Positions 27,399 through 35,999 of a stretch of 64,000 nucleotides of DNA are shown one piece after another. The stretch's first letter is position 1; the number at the start of each line of letters is the position of its first letter. The position numbers and the translations under genes are program-made. The DNA is taken from assembly GCF_004303025.1 (NCBI RefSeq), contig NZ_PJQW01000015.1:1-64000 (forward strand). The letters are read 5' to 3'. The notes beneath the pieces are model-generated. The model ran no database searches, was not told the origin of the DNA, and was given only the letters and a program-made list of their open reading frames with translations. The stretch comes from Flavobacterium sp. J27 (GTDB lineage Bacteria > Bacteroidota > Bacteroidia > Flavobacteriales > Flavobacteriaceae).

Positions 27399-28319
27399 TT
27401 AATTCAAAAGGTATAGTAATGTAAATATAGAAATAAATACCCATAAAATTAAGGCTAAAATCATAGGTTTTAGCCCTGTAGATTTTAGGTCTTTTATTGA
27501 AATAGTAGTGCCCACCAAGAATAAAGTTATAATCAACAATCGTTTTGCCACTGTTACAATTAATGTAGTAGTCCATTCTGGTAAAATGTGAGAACTATTG
27601 ATTATTATAGCGAGTAGGAACAAAACAATAAAATAAGGAATTTTTATTTTTTCTCCTTTAGTTTTAAACAAAAACATAGAAAAGATTGATAAAGGGATAA
27701 TCCATAAGGTTCGAGACAGTTTTACCGTGGTGGCAATTCTTAAAGCATCATCTCCATATTCTAAAGCAGCACCCACAACCGAACTAGTATCGTGTATGGC
27801 AATGGCACACCATAAACCAAACTCTTCTTGTGTTAAATCTAGAAAATGTCCGATAGCTGGGAATACAAATAAAGCTACTGAGTTTAATAAAAAGACAATG
27901 CCCAAAGCAATACTTATTGTTTTACTTTTGGCCTTAATTACTGGAGAGATGGCAGCAATAGCGCTGCCACCACAAATAGCAGTTCCTGATGTAATGAGAT
28001 GACCTAGTTTTAAATCTAGTTTTAAAATTCTTGTAAAAAATAAGCCCAATGTAATCGTTACTACTATAGAATAAAAAGTTAAACTCAAACCTGCGATACT
28101 CGTTTTTAAAGTTTCCGTTATTAACATTCCAAAGCCTAAACCTACAACAGCTGTCTTTAAAAAATAATGTATAGCGATATGACTATAGGTCTTGTATGGA
28201 TTATTGAAAAAAAGTGTATATCCAAAGCCAAGTAATAATGCTACAGGACTATTTATAAAACCGAATAGAGCCACTGCGATTAAAAAAATGAAAATTATTT
28301 TTTGAAAAAAATAGTTCAT
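27399..28319 (-). CDS. YeiH-family putative sulfate/sulfite exporter (UPF0324)
   Basis: 306 residues with 8-10 transmembrane segments. Family signatures: VVGLGFGMLITETLKTS, SGTAICGGSAIAAISPVI and CAIAIHDTSSVVGAALEYGD. YeiH proteins are inner-membrane carriers with proposed roles in sulfur anion or sulfonate export; the substrate is not firmly known. The upstream neighbour is a LysR regulator transcribed in the same direction, and the 75-bp gap holds palindromes and a promoter (28340-28395). Confidence 0.85.
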   Translation of the reverse strand: MNYFFQKIIFIFLIAVALFGFINSPVALLLGFGYTLFFNNPYKTYSHIAIHYFLKTAVVGLGFGMLITETLKTSIAGLSLTFYSIVVTITLGLFFTRILKLDLKLGHLITSGTAICGGSAIAAISPVIKAKSKTISIALGIVFLLNSVALFVFPAIGHFLDLTQEEFGLWCAIAIHDTSSVVGAALEYGDDALRIATTVKLSRTLWIIPLSIFSMFLFKTKGEKIKIPYFIVLFLLAIIINSSHILPEWTTTLIVTVAKRLLIITLFLVGTTISIKDLKSTGLKPMILALILWVFISIFTLLYLLN

Positions 28320-28339
28320 ATTGTATCTATTATTTGATA

Positions 28340-28395
28340 CAAAAGTAATAAGGTTATATAACTTTTTTGCAAATTATATTGTTATATAATATAAC
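28340..28395 (-). promoter_or_regulatory. promoter and palindromic operators upstream of the YeiH gene
   Basis: On the minus strand a TTTG (28370-28373) is followed after 22 bp by the -7 box TACTTTTG (28340-28347). Two near-identical palindromes, GTTATATAAC (28353-28362) and GTTATATAATATAAC (28381-28395), flank and overlap the -33 region. They are candidate binding sites for the LysR protein encoded just upstream. Confidence 0.55.
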
Positions 28396-29279
28396 TAAAA
28401 GTTATGGTTGTTGATGATAAATTTTTTAAAATAATCGAAAGTTTTAGAATGATATCCTGTTCTGTTTACAAAGTAAAACCATCTTTCAATACTTAAATCT
28501 TTAATGTCTATTATTTTAAGTTTGTGATTCATTAAATCATCTGTAATAGAATGGATAGATAGTAAGGCATAATCATTGGAGTGATGCAAATAACTTTTAA
28601 TAGCTTCTGTACTGTTCAATGTTACAACAGAATTTAGTTTAGAAATTTTATTATCAATTAAAAAACGATCAATAATTTCTCTTGTACCAGAACCTATTTC
28701 ACGTTCAATAATTGGAATTTTTTGTAGTGTTTTTAAAGTAAGACTTTCTTTACTAATTGAAGCATTATTAATATTGGTTACGAGAACGATTTCATCTTTA
28801 ATGAACTTTTCAAAATAGAGTTTGGGATTAGAAAAATTTCCTTCCGTTATTCCAAAATCAATGTCTCCATTTAAAATTAAATTTTCAATATTTTCAGAAT
28901 TATCACTAATGATATTAAATTTTGTTTCTGGGAATTGCATTCTAAACCTCGCTATTACTTTCGGAATGACATAGTTGGATAAGGTAGTACTTAAACCAAA
29001 GTGTATTGATTTGGGGAAGATGTCTTTTTTATTTAGAAACTGTTCATCCATTTCAGTATAAATAGACATTATTTTATTAACATAAATAAGAAATGCTTTT
29101 CCGGCTGTGGTTAATTCAATAGAATTCCTTTTTCTAACAAAAAAAGTGGTTTTATATTCTTCCTCTAAATTTTTAATAGCTTTGGAAATGGCTGGTTGTG
29201 AAATATATAATTGCTCAGCAGCTTTTGTGAAACTTAAGTGTTTCGCAACAATTTTGAATATATGTAGTTTGGTTTTCAT
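28395..29279 (-). CDS. LysR-type transcriptional regulator
   Basis: 294 residues. N-terminal winged HTH (FKIVAKHLSFTKAAEQLYIS QPAISKAIKNLEE in two stretches, ~6-40), then a periplasmic-binding-like effector domain (IHFGLSTTLSNYVIPKVIAR, IDFGITEGNFSN). The sequence resembles CysB/CbbR-type regulators that sit beside YeiH carriers, so it likely controls the YeiH gene 75 bp downstream in response to a sulfur or related metabolite. Effector unknown. Confidence 0.87.
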   Translation of the reverse strand: MKTKLHIFKIVAKHLSFTKAAEQLYISQPAISKAIKNLEEEYKTTFFVRKRNSIELTTAGKAFLIYVNKIMSIYTEMDEQFLNKKDIFPKSIHFGLSTTLSNYVIPKVIARFRMQFPETKFNIISDNSENIENLILNGDIDFGITEGNFSNPKLYFEKFIKDEIVLVTNINNASISKESLTLKTLQKIPIIEREIGSGTREIIDRFLIDNKISKLNSVVTLNSTEAIKSYLHHSNDYALLSIHSITDDLMNHKLKIIDIKDLSIERWFYFVNRTGYHSKTFDYFKKFIINNHNF

Positions 29280-29288
29280 TAACTGATG

Positions 29289-29630
29289 TTACGAAATAGT
29301 ATTTATTAATTCCTCTGCTTTTTCAATATCTTGTTTGCAAACTAATCGTTTAGACTTTATTAATAAGATATCATTAATTATTTCAAATTCAAAGTTTTCA
29401 AATTCAGAAATTTTAGATAAAAGTGTTTTTGTATAGGGTTCAAGATAAGATTTTTTTATTCCTTCACAGTAATAATTATTATAAAATATTGAACTATTAT
29501 TTATGTTTTTAACTAATTTTTGTATTGTCTTATAGTTTTGTGAAGTTATATGTTCTAACAACCTAAACCTTCTGCTAAGATATAATTTCTTAAAAGAAAA
29601 AATGAATTTTCGTACTTTTCGTAATATCAC
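29289..29630 (-). CDS. hypothetical protein, 113 residues
   Basis: Small basic N-terminus (MILRKVRKFIFSFKKLYLSR) and an acidic C-terminal half (KISEFENFEFEIINDILLIK). No signal peptide or motif was recognised. It precedes the LysR gene by 9 bp and may be cotranscribed with it. Composition is compatible with a real gene, but function cannot be assigned. Confidence 0.45.
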   Translation of the reverse strand: MILRKVRKFIFSFKKLYLSRRFRLLEHITSQNYKTIQKLVKNINNSSIFYNNYYCEGIKKSYLEPYTKTLLSKISEFENFEFEIINDILLIKSKRLVCKQDIEKAEELINTIS

Positions 29631-29777
29631 AAAACTATTATAGCGTTTATTTATAACTCTTTATGATAAAAGAAGCTCATGTTATGTGATTTTGTTTGAG
29701 TTATGCCAAATGTAATGACAGGTTAAAACATAAGAATTGTAAAATTTTGATGTTACTTGTTCAACGTTATTTTAAAT

Positions 29778-30089
29778 TTACTTGTAAAACTTTCTTCTAT
29801 CTATATAATCAATAATGGTATCACTATCATAAATCATACATTTTGGTCCATTTTCTAATTTTAATACATAGCCAGGATAGTCTATTGGAAGTGTTATGTT
29901 CCATTCTCCTTTACCGATTTCTTTTTCATTCTTGAAAATTTTGTAAATATAATTTTCTTGAACATCGATAAAACAAGTATTGCATATTTCTCCATCAAGT
30001 TTTAGTAAACGATATTTTTTAACAAATGATTTTTCATTTTCTTTCGATAAGAAGGAGTTACAACTTAGAAAAGAAAACAAGATAAACAT
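29778..30089 (-). CDS. small lipoprotein, unknown function
   Basis: 103 residues. Lipobox in MFILFSFLSCNSFLSK. The mature part (EICNTCFIDVQENYIYKIFK, NEKEIGKGEWNITLPIDYPG) looks like a small lipocalin- or META-like beta barrel. Two cysteines in CNTC could form a disulfide or bind metal. One of a run of small exported genes between 29.7 and 33 kb, all on the minus strand. Confidence 0.55.
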   Translation of the reverse strand: MFILFSFLSCNSFLSKENEKSFVKKYRLLKLDGEICNTCFIDVQENYIYKIFKNEKEIGKGEWNITLPIDYPGYVLKLENGPKCMIYDSDTIIDYIDRRKFYK

Positions 30090-30215
30090 TACATAATTTT
30101 TTTACATGATATAATTTTCATTTTTTAATTTTCGAATTTAGGAGCAAAAATATAATTTGTTGTTGAAAAACAAGTTTTACTTTTTTTCTTCATGCCAAAC
30201 TATAACTTTCTTTTG

Positions 30216-30842
30216 TTAATAGTGTTTAAGGTTGTTAACCTTTAAGTATTTATTGCTGTTTTTCGAAATATCATAGTTGTAATCGTATGGAAATTGACAA
30301 CTATCTTTTTCTAATGTTGTATTTTTTTCGTCAACCAATTTATACGTTTTATCAATAAGTTTAAAATCGGAATCATAAAACTCGGTTCGTGTTTCAAAAG
30401 CGATTCCGTTTGTACAAATACTATTAAAAAAATTGGTTTGTCTTTCAAATGCAAATGTTTTTCCTTTTTTATCAAAGTAGTGTGAAAAGGTAATGCTCCA
30501 ATCTCCGCTTTCGCTAAATGGAAATTCAGAAACGAGCATTACATTTCCTAAACTGTCTTTGAGAATATTGTAGGTTGTTTCTACATTTTCGGGAAAATTT
30601 CCATTTTTAATTAGGATAGGTTCGTTACCATCTGTCAATTTAGCTACTACTATTACTTTGTCTGTGTTGTGTTTAAAAAGGGAGTCAATATTATTTTTTT
30701 GATATCTTAATCTTTCCATCACATCGGACTCGGGTAAAAGTCGTGAAGAAGTACTTAAGGATGTTTTGTTTTCAGACGAATTACAGGATGAAAAAAGTCT
30801 TACAAAAAGTATCAGCATCAATAGGTGGCTTAGTTTTCTCAT
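30216..30842 (-). CDS. lipoprotein, unknown function
   Basis: 208 residues. Lipobox LFSSCNSS after a hydrophobic N-terminus. The mature domain is beta-rich (VIVVAKLTDGNEPILIKNGN, SFPFSESGDWSITFSHYFD-like repeats, FDKKGKTFAFERQ) and reminiscent of MORN/toxin-antitoxin-like 'YxxxGK' strands, but no family was identified. Followed by 126 bp without a gene. Confidence 0.6.
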   Translation of the reverse strand: MRKLSHLLMLILFVRLFSSCNSSENKTSLSTSSRLLPESDVMERLRYQKNNIDSLFKHNTDKVIVVAKLTDGNEPILIKNGNFPENVETTYNILKDSLGNVMLVSEFPFSESGDWSITFSHYFDKKGKTFAFERQTNFFNSICTNGIAFETRTEFYDSDFKLIDKTYKLVDEKNTTLEKDSCQFPYDYNYDISKNSNKYLKVNNLKHY

Positions 30843-31112
30843 TTATGGGTATGTGTTAAATTAGTGAGTTCTAAGTTGAGGCTAAATTTAAAGAAAATAA
30901 AAAATCATTTATTAAAACCATATTTTTGGAAATTTTTGTCATTATGTTAGAATTTATTCTAAGATTATTTAGAAAGCAGCTAAGTATTTCCTTTTAATTT
31001 TTTATTGCTTCAATTGAGTTCCATGTAATGAAATTTATAGTTGTACTTGTTCGATATTTTTGCTTTTAAAACTCAGGAGAATAAGCCATACTTTTAGTTA
31101 TTTTAGAAAGAA

Positions 31113-31604
31113 CTATTTTTTAATTTGTTGTAATTCAGAAAGTCGGTTTTTATACATGTCAAAAATTATCTCTGGATTCCATTCTTCGTTTTCTGTTTTT
31201 CCATGTCCCAATGAAATAAGCGTGATTAATTTTCCATTCTCTGTATAGAATTCGCAATTCCAACTTATTTGAGTAAAATGATTTCTAGGTATATAATTTT
31301 CGGTTTCTTTTGCATATATGAGTTTTCCGTTTTTTTCAAAGTAAATTTCCTGAAAATAGGTCTCTTTTTCGTGCGATTCAATTGTTATTATTCGGTTTCC
31401 TTTTTCCAAGTTACAAATACTCCAAAATTCTGTTTTCCCATTAACGTCGGTAATTGCGTTAATTTCACGATTACAATTTGATGCGTTTTCTTGAAATTCT
31501 GAGTTAATTTTTGAACGTATTTTTTCTTCTTTTTCACTTTGGCTTTGAGCGTTCCAACTTAAAAAAACAAAGGTTATTATGAATGTTAAAAGTGTTTTTT
31601 TCAT
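31113..31604 (-). CDS. secreted hypothetical protein
   Basis: About 163 residues from ATG 31604 (MKKTLLTFIITFVFLSWNAQ, a signal peptide). The mature part alternates charged strands (EINAITDVNGKTEFWSICNL, YFEKNGKLIYAKETE) and ends in a short helix (MYKNRLSELQQIKK). The 270 bp upstream (30843-31112 lies on its downstream side) contain nothing recognisable. Family not recognised. Confidence 0.55.
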   Translation of the reverse strand: MKKTLLTFIITFVFLSWNAQSQSEKEEKIRSKINSEFQENASNCNREINAITDVNGKTEFWSICNLEKGNRIITIESHEKETYFQEIYFEKNGKLIYAKETENYIPRNHFTQISWNCEFYTENGKLITLISLGHGKTENEEWNPEIIFDMYKNRLSELQQIKK

Positions 31605-31727
31605 AAAATGAAGATCCAAATATTTATTTTTAAATTTTTATATGATTTCCCAAAAGCAAAAAGGGTTTCTTAAGTTAAATCAATTTATATTATTGCAAGC
31701 ATTGCCTTTTTATGATACCAGTTTTAT

Positions 31728-31795
31728 GGCATTTGACTATAAGTAATGGTGTGATTGATAACTTTCCTAAATCAAAAATAGACAAAATTTAGTAA
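31728..31795 (-). repeat. remnant of an attC-like site
   Basis: CTATAAGTAATGGTGTGATT followed by the exact 19-mer AAAAATAGACAAAATTTAG (31774-31792), which is also inside the attC-like site at 34687-34835 (34724-34742). This resembles the left half of the palindromic cassette sites; the matching right arm and the cores are lost. It suggests that the cassette array once extended this far. Confidence 0.4.
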
Positions 31796-31855
31796 ACTTG
31801 TAGTCTTAATTGAATCGAATTGAGATAGTGATTTTTCGAATTTTTATTAAAGGAG

Positions 31856-32350
31856 TTATTCTTGTTTATAGCTTTTTTGTAATTTATTTTTCACAATATC
31901 ATAGCTTATTCCAAAAAGAATTAACGTAAGACTAACTAATGGAGAACTTACCAAAATAGACATGCCCGTTTGTCCATCATTTTCACAATTATAGAGTGTT
32001 CCAATTTGGAAAAGGTAAAATGGAACTTGAAGGATATAAAACTGTAATAATAAGAAAATTCCAAAAAGAAAGATTTTAGTTTTTTGAATAAAAATTGATT
32101 TAATTCTAAAACAGATAATGTAGAAAAGAATTGTAAATACTATGGCTATGGCTACATAGATGACAGCAGTTAAAATAACTTCTTTGTTACATTTATTAGC
32201 TGTATTTTGGTTAACAAGATAATTTTTTACAAATAAATAAACTGTTCGAGACTTAGTAGCTTCAATTTGAATTATTGGATATAATAGTGCAGTTGGAACT
32301 GTAAGTACGCATATAAATAATGATAGCATTGTTCCTAGTAATTTTTCCAT
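31856..32350 (-). CDS. four-helix membrane protein, unknown function
   Basis: 164 residues with four hydrophobic segments (MLSLFICVLTVPTALLYPII, VIYVAIAIVFTILFYIICF, IFLFGIFLLLQFYILQVPFY, MSILVSSPLVSLTLILFG). Short loops with two cysteines (ANKCNKE, YNCENDG) lie on the non-cytoplasmic side and may form a disulfide. No family recognised. Accessory-gene zone. Confidence 0.6.
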   Translation of the reverse strand: MEKLLGTMLSLFICVLTVPTALLYPIIQIEATKSRTVYLFVKNYLVNQNTANKCNKEVILTAVIYVAIAIVFTILFYIICFRIKSIFIQKTKIFLFGIFLLLQFYILQVPFYLFQIGTLYNCENDGQTGMSILVSSPLVSLTLILFGISYDIVKNKLQKSYKQE

Positions 32351-32472
32351 TTACATATTTTAATTTGCTAGTATCTTCTATTCAGTTATTTTAATAGAAA
32401 GCGTAAACTACGTATACCTAATGAAAGTAGTAAAAATCATTACTTTCACAAAGTTCTTAGATGCTTAAGATT

Positions 32473-33054
32473 TTATTTTGCTCTAAATGTTGATTTTAAA
32501 ACTGAATTTTCGGCATTTTTTCTGTCTTCTTCATCAATATTTATTAATAGAATCATAAATTCTTTCTCATCTATTTCAGCTATATAAAAAGATTTAGTTC
32601 CAACAAAGCCTTCTTCTTCAAAGAGCGTAGTTTGTCTAATGACATTAAATTTAATGTTGTCGATTACCATTTCATCAATGATAACAGTACTCTTATTATT
32701 GGGATATTCTTTTTTACAATTTTCAATTAATAAATCTTTCATTAATTGAGTATATCCATTTAATGTGTGTTCTTTTATCGTTAAATTATTTTTATAGCTA
32801 ACAAATATTGCATTTGCACTTGAATCTTTTTTCTCAAGTGCTAGTAAAATAACATCATCAGTTGAGGATGTTATATTAGCCTCTTGTTTTAAATATTCTT
32901 CTCCTCTTTTTCTTTCTTTTTCAAAATTGTCAATTTTAGGTATATAGTTAATAGGAGTAGTATACGTCCATGTTATGGTATTTATTTTATATGTTTTTTG
33001 ACCTATTAAATAATTGCTAATAAGTAATATTAAAATGAGAATTTTTTTTTTCAT
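32473..33054 (-). CDS. secreted hypothetical protein
   Basis: 193 residues with signal peptide MKKKILILILLISNYLIGQ. The mature protein (TITWTYTTPINYIPKIDNFE, STVIIDEMVIDNIKFNVIRQ, EEEGFVGTKSFYIAEIDEKE) has the alternating pattern of a PsbP/DUF1795-like single alpha/beta domain. Partner and function unknown. Confidence 0.6.
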   Translation of the reverse strand: MKKKILILILLISNYLIGQKTYKINTITWTYTTPINYIPKIDNFEKERKRGEEYLKQEANITSSTDDVILLALEKKDSSANAIFVSYKNNLTIKEHTLNGYTQLMKDLLIENCKKEYPNNKSTVIIDEMVIDNIKFNVIRQTTLFEEEGFVGTKSFYIAEIDEKEFMILLINIDEEDRKNAENSVLKSTFRAK

Positions 33055-33236
33055 TCTTTTTTTGATTTTTGTAAATGTTACTGGTTATTTATAAAGATGT
33101 TTTTAACTAAAATAAGTCGTTTCAAATATAATCTATTTTTCTAGGTTTTAGTAAGTTGTAATGCTTAGTATGAAGGTCAAAAATTTGAGAGTGGGTAATG
33201 GCTATAATGTATATTAATACCGTGTATGGTTATTAT

Positions 33237-33350
33237 TTAGTTCTGTTTTGTTCCGAAATGATAATTGGTAGTCAGTGGAACAGTAATGTAATTGGTTCTT
33301 TCTGAATATTCGTTCGTAAAAATTAAAAAATCAATATTTTTAGTTCCCAT
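33237..33350 (-). CDS. possible 37-residue peptide or gene fragment
   Basis: ATG 33350 to TAA 33237: MGTKNIDFLIFTNEYSERTN and 17 more residues ending HFGTKQN. The composition looks coding, with no hydrophobic segment. It lies just beyond the decayed attC-like site at 33407-33548, where a cassette gene would begin. The rest of the 33055-33407 gap shows nothing. Confidence 0.3.
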   Translation of the reverse strand: MGTKNIDFLIFTNEYSERTNYITVPLTTNYHFGTKQN

Positions 33351-33406
33351 TTTTTTATAAATTCTTGATTAAGACATTTTCTTTACCCCTTGTTAACATC
33401 TGTTTT

Positions 33407-33548
33407 TTCAACTGTCACAAAAAAATGCTGCTAGTGTTAGTTGCGTAAATTTATGACATAAGATTAGAAGTAGAAAACCCCTTGTGGAATTTTACCCGAA
33501 AATTTCACACACACTAAGTCTAGTAATTTCTAAAGCGACTATTAGCAG
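33407..33548 (-). repeat. degenerate attC-like site 11
   Basis: It has the same layout and interior as sites 5, 6 and 8: GCTGCTAGTGTTAGTTGCGT, then AAAACCCCTTGTGGAATTTT, then AAGTCTAGTAATTTCTAAAG and a terminal ATTAGCAG. The inverse core is TGCTAAT instead of TGCTAAC, and the other core (GTTGAAA) is separated by an A-run. It is probably no longer active. The reading frame extension at 33551 stops 3 bp from it. Confidence 0.6.
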
Positions 33549-33550
33549 TT

Positions 33551-33706
33551 TTAACTTTTTACTTTTTCAATAAACTTTTTAATTACAGTTTCATATTCCT
33601 TTCTTGCTCCTTTTATATTTTGGAGAAGTTGGTTTTCAAGTTCATTAATAGCTTTTTTTCTTCAGTTATTTTGGTAAAAACCTTTGGTGGTCGTACAATT
33701 TTTTTT
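33551..33706 (-). pseudogene. frameshifted C-terminal tail of the gene at 33666-34643
   Basis: Minus-strand frame KKIVRPPKVFTKITEEKKAI followed by NELENQLLQNIKGARKEYET and VIKKFIEKVKS, stop at 33551. It joins the upstream gene if one base changes in the run of eight A (33699-33706): ...YITEKK then IVRPPK. The joined product would be ~362 residues and would end immediately before the cassette site at 33548, as cassette genes do. Either the gene is frameshifted here or the A-run slips. Confidence 0.5.
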
Positions 33707-34643
33707 CAGTAATATACTGTAAAACTAAATTCTGCTTTTGCACGTTTGTCAAATTCTGATTGTATTTATTTTGGACAATATTTTCCAGTCGGTTCAATTC
33801 TTCTTTTGGTAAATTTTCGAAATATGAAAGTATCAACTCTTTGTCTTCCAGTTCTTCTAAATTTATTTTTGGTAATTCTTCGTTTTGTGAATGGAGTTCT
33901 TTTGGTTTTTCTTTGACAACCTTATTTTTATTACTCGTTGTTTTTTCAGGTTTGGATTTTGCTTCTTTTGTGTGGTTATCAAAATCTTTCAAAGCATTTA
34001 AGTCGGAAAAACTCATACTAAAGACTTTCTTGATTACCAGTCCTATTAAAATGGATAGTGTAGCCTTTGTTAAGAATTGAAAGATATCAGTTCCTAATAA
34101 ACCAAATGTTCCTAACAAAGAAAAAAATCCATAAACGATAAATGTATAACCAAGTATTTGAACTATTTTTTTTTCAACTAGATCCATTTTTCTTATTTTA
34201 TTTCCTAGAAGAATGCAGATCAAAATAAGTGCAAAATTTGAAATAAAAAGAAATATGGCACCTGAAATAGATGAAGTTGCAAAAGCTGTTAAAGCATTAG
34301 AAGAATTTCCTTCTTCAAGCGATGTATAAACTCTAATTGAACGATAAACTACATTTGCCAAAGATAAAGTTGTAATACCTAAAAAGATTAAATGAGCATT
34401 TATCAATACATCTGCCTTACTGTAATTTAATATGCGGTTTAAAAACCGTTTGAATATAAAAAGTATTCCAAACCACATTAGTCCGCTTAAAACTGAAAAT
34501 CCATTTGATGTAAACCCATGAAGCCAAGTTCCGTCAACATAGAAAAATTGATTGTAAATTGCATATGATAATAATAGAACTGAATAAATAAAGGCAATTA
34601 GTACTGTAACTTGATAAATTTTCGGTAAGTTATTTTGTTTCAT
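33666..34643 (-). CDS. multi-span membrane protein (cassette 10)
   Basis: 325 residues as read. Six hydrophobic segments cover ~10-215 (IYQVTVLIAFIYSVLLLSYA, FSVLSGLMWFGILFIF, IFLGITTLSLANVVY, ISGAIFLFISNFALILICIL, ILGYTFIVYGFFSLLGTFGL). A cytoplasmic Lys/Glu-rich linker follows (~225-260), then a helical tail (KINLEELEDKELILSYFENL, EKKLYDHQRFLPK). The true C-terminus may lie further on (33551-33706) after a poly-A frameshift. It is the single gene between sites 10 and 11. Function unknown. Confidence 0.65.
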   Translation of the reverse strand: MKQNNLPKIYQVTVLIAFIYSVLLLSYAIYNQFFYVDGTWLHGFTSNGFSVLSGLMWFGILFIFKRFLNRILNYSKADVLINAHLIFLGITTLSLANVVYRSIRVYTSLEEGNSSNALTAFATSSISGAIFLFISNFALILICILLGNKIRKMDLVEKKIVQILGYTFIVYGFFSLLGTFGLLGTDIFQFLTKATLSILIGLVIKKVFSMSFSDLNALKDFDNHTKEAKSKPEKTTSNKNKVVKEKPKELHSQNEELPKINLEELEDKELILSYFENLPKEELNRLENIVQNKYNQNLTNVQKQNLVLQYITEKKLYDHQRFLPK

Positions 34644-34686
34644 GAATTTTATTTTTTTCTTTTTTAACTGTTTTACTCAAAATGGT

Positions 34687-34835
34687 GTTCAACGGTCTGT
34701 GGTTAAATAAAGTAGTGTGAGCCAAAAATAGACAAAATTTAGAAAATTTGGAAACAGGAGCACAAAGTTCGAACTCGTGAAACAATTTTCGGGGAATTAT
34801 CGACTAAGTTTTTTGCTTTAGCTGATGTTAGCTGC
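34687..34835 (-). repeat. attC-like site 10
   Basis: Minus-strand order: inverse core AGCTAAC (34827-34833), imperfect stem, centre with the 19-mer AAAAATAGACAAAATTTAG, and core GTTGAAC (34687-34693). The inverse core is the exact complement of GTTAGCT, the core that starts the same cassette (37169-37175), 2.3 kb away. It closes cassette 9, which holds three genes. Confidence 0.7.
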
Positions 34836-34843
34836 TGGTCTTT

Positions 34844-35623
34844 TTATCTTTTTGTTAATTCTGTCGGTGTGTATTGAAATTGTTTTTTGAAAGCAACCGA
34901 AAAATGAGACAGACTTTCAAAGCCCAAATCAAGATAAATATCATTGACTTTTTGATGCATGTTTTCTATTAAAAAATGAGCTTCTTCCAATCGCTTTTTT
35001 ACCAACCAGCGACTTGGCGTTTCATCAAATATTTCTTTAAAATCTCTTTTGAATGCGGACAAACTTCTACCTGTCAGAGTCGCAAATCTTTCATTACTCA
35101 CATTGAAGACGAAATTTTTGTTCATATATGTTTCCAAATCTATTTTGCCTGGTTTTCTGAAATCAAATAATACTTCTGCCAATTCAGGTTTCATTTTTAA
35201 CAAAATGAGTAACAATTCTTCATATTTGACATCTTCAAATTCTTTTTCTAACTCCATCACACCTTTGTAATAAGGCTTTATGGATTTTATAAAACTGTTG
35301 ATTAACTGGTTTTTCGAAAGTTTGATAAAGGCTTCTTTTATCGCTTTATTTTTGGGTTGGATACCGTGCTTCTTTTTAAATTCCTGTAAAAACGGTTCAT
35401 CAAAACAAAAAATAATCGGTTCAAAACCATCTTTGCTTTCCAAAAGCGCATACTTTGCCAGTCGGTTTTTTTGTGCAATGCCAAAATCACCTGCCTTAAA
35501 AATAGTTTTTTTATTTCCGTCAAATGTTTGAATAGCACCTTTGACAACATACAAAAACACGTTGTCTGGAATAAATTGTTCCATCAAAATATTGGTGCTT
35601 GTTTCTTCTGTTATCTTTCTCAT
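34844..35623 (-). CDS. AraC-family regulator (cassette 9, third gene)
   Basis: 259 residues. A cupin-like N-terminal sensor (FLYVVKGAIQTFDGNKKTIF KAGDFGIAQKN in two stretches) precedes a C-terminal AraC HTH (NERFATLTGRSLSAFKRDFK, VNDIYLDLGFESLSHFSVAF). It is cotranscribed behind a DoxX-like protein and an NAD-dependent reductase and likely controls them through the direct repeats at 37097-37134. The stop lies 9 bp from attC-like site 10. Confidence 0.85.
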   Translation of the reverse strand: MRKITEETSTNILMEQFIPDNVFLYVVKGAIQTFDGNKKTIFKAGDFGIAQKNRLAKYALLESKDGFEPIIFCFDEPFLQEFKKKHGIQPKNKAIKEAFIKLSKNQLINSFIKSIKPYYKGVMELEKEFEDVKYEELLLILLKMKPELAEVLFDFRKPGKIDLETYMNKNFVFNVSNERFATLTGRSLSAFKRDFKEIFDETPSRWLVKKRLEEAHFLIENMHQKVNDIYLDLGFESLSHFSVAFKKQFQYTPTELTKR

Positions 35624-35632
35624 TTCGATTAT

Positions 35633-35992
35633 TTAAAATGAAATATTTTTTAATGGATGCCCTAAAAAAATCAAAATTAAAGGCATCATTATAAAAGGGA
35701 TTTCAATTAAGGCAAATTTAAAATTTCCGGCTTTAAGTGCTAAAGCCATCATTACGATAAGTAGAACTGCCCGAACTGTATTGCCGATAAAGAATGTTTT
35801 TGGGAATAGAATTAATGAAGCCGAAAGAATGGAAATAACACCTATGGTAATTCTTATAGAATTTGTAATGCCTAAAGCAGACATCATTTCCAAGTATTGT
35901 TCGGTTGGTTTTTGAAATACTCGTGACCCGTGGTTAAAACCAATATATACGGTAGCTATAAGTAGGATTCCACTGATTATTTTAGTTGTCAT
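35633..35992 (-). CDS. small four-span membrane protein, DoxX/DUF4345-like (cassette 9)
   Basis: 119 residues with four transmembrane segments (IISGILLIATVYIGFNHG, ITIGVISILSASLILFP, VRAVLLIVMMALALKAG, LIEIPFIMMPLILIFLG). The arrangement resembles DoxX-like or DUF4345 proteins, which often accompany AraC regulators and reductases. Function unknown. 7 bp after the reductase gene and 9 bp before the AraC gene. Confidence 0.65.
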   Translation of the reverse strand: MTTKIISGILLIATVYIGFNHGSRVFQKPTEQYLEMMSALGITNSIRITIGVISILSASLILFPKTFFIGNTVRAVLLIVMMALALKAGNFKFALIEIPFIMMPLILIFLGHPLKNISF

Positions 35993-35999
35993 TGTTTTT

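Noticed and set aside
24063..29279. Whether the 23-29 kb minus-strand genes are also cassettes
   Set aside because: They are codirectional, but no palindromic sites or core pairs were found between them, and LysR/YeiH and GNAT are ordinary chromosomal types.
29690..29770. GTTATGCC and GTTCAACG as another attC-like site
   Set aside because: The two cores are in the wrong order for a minus-strand site and no arms pair between them.
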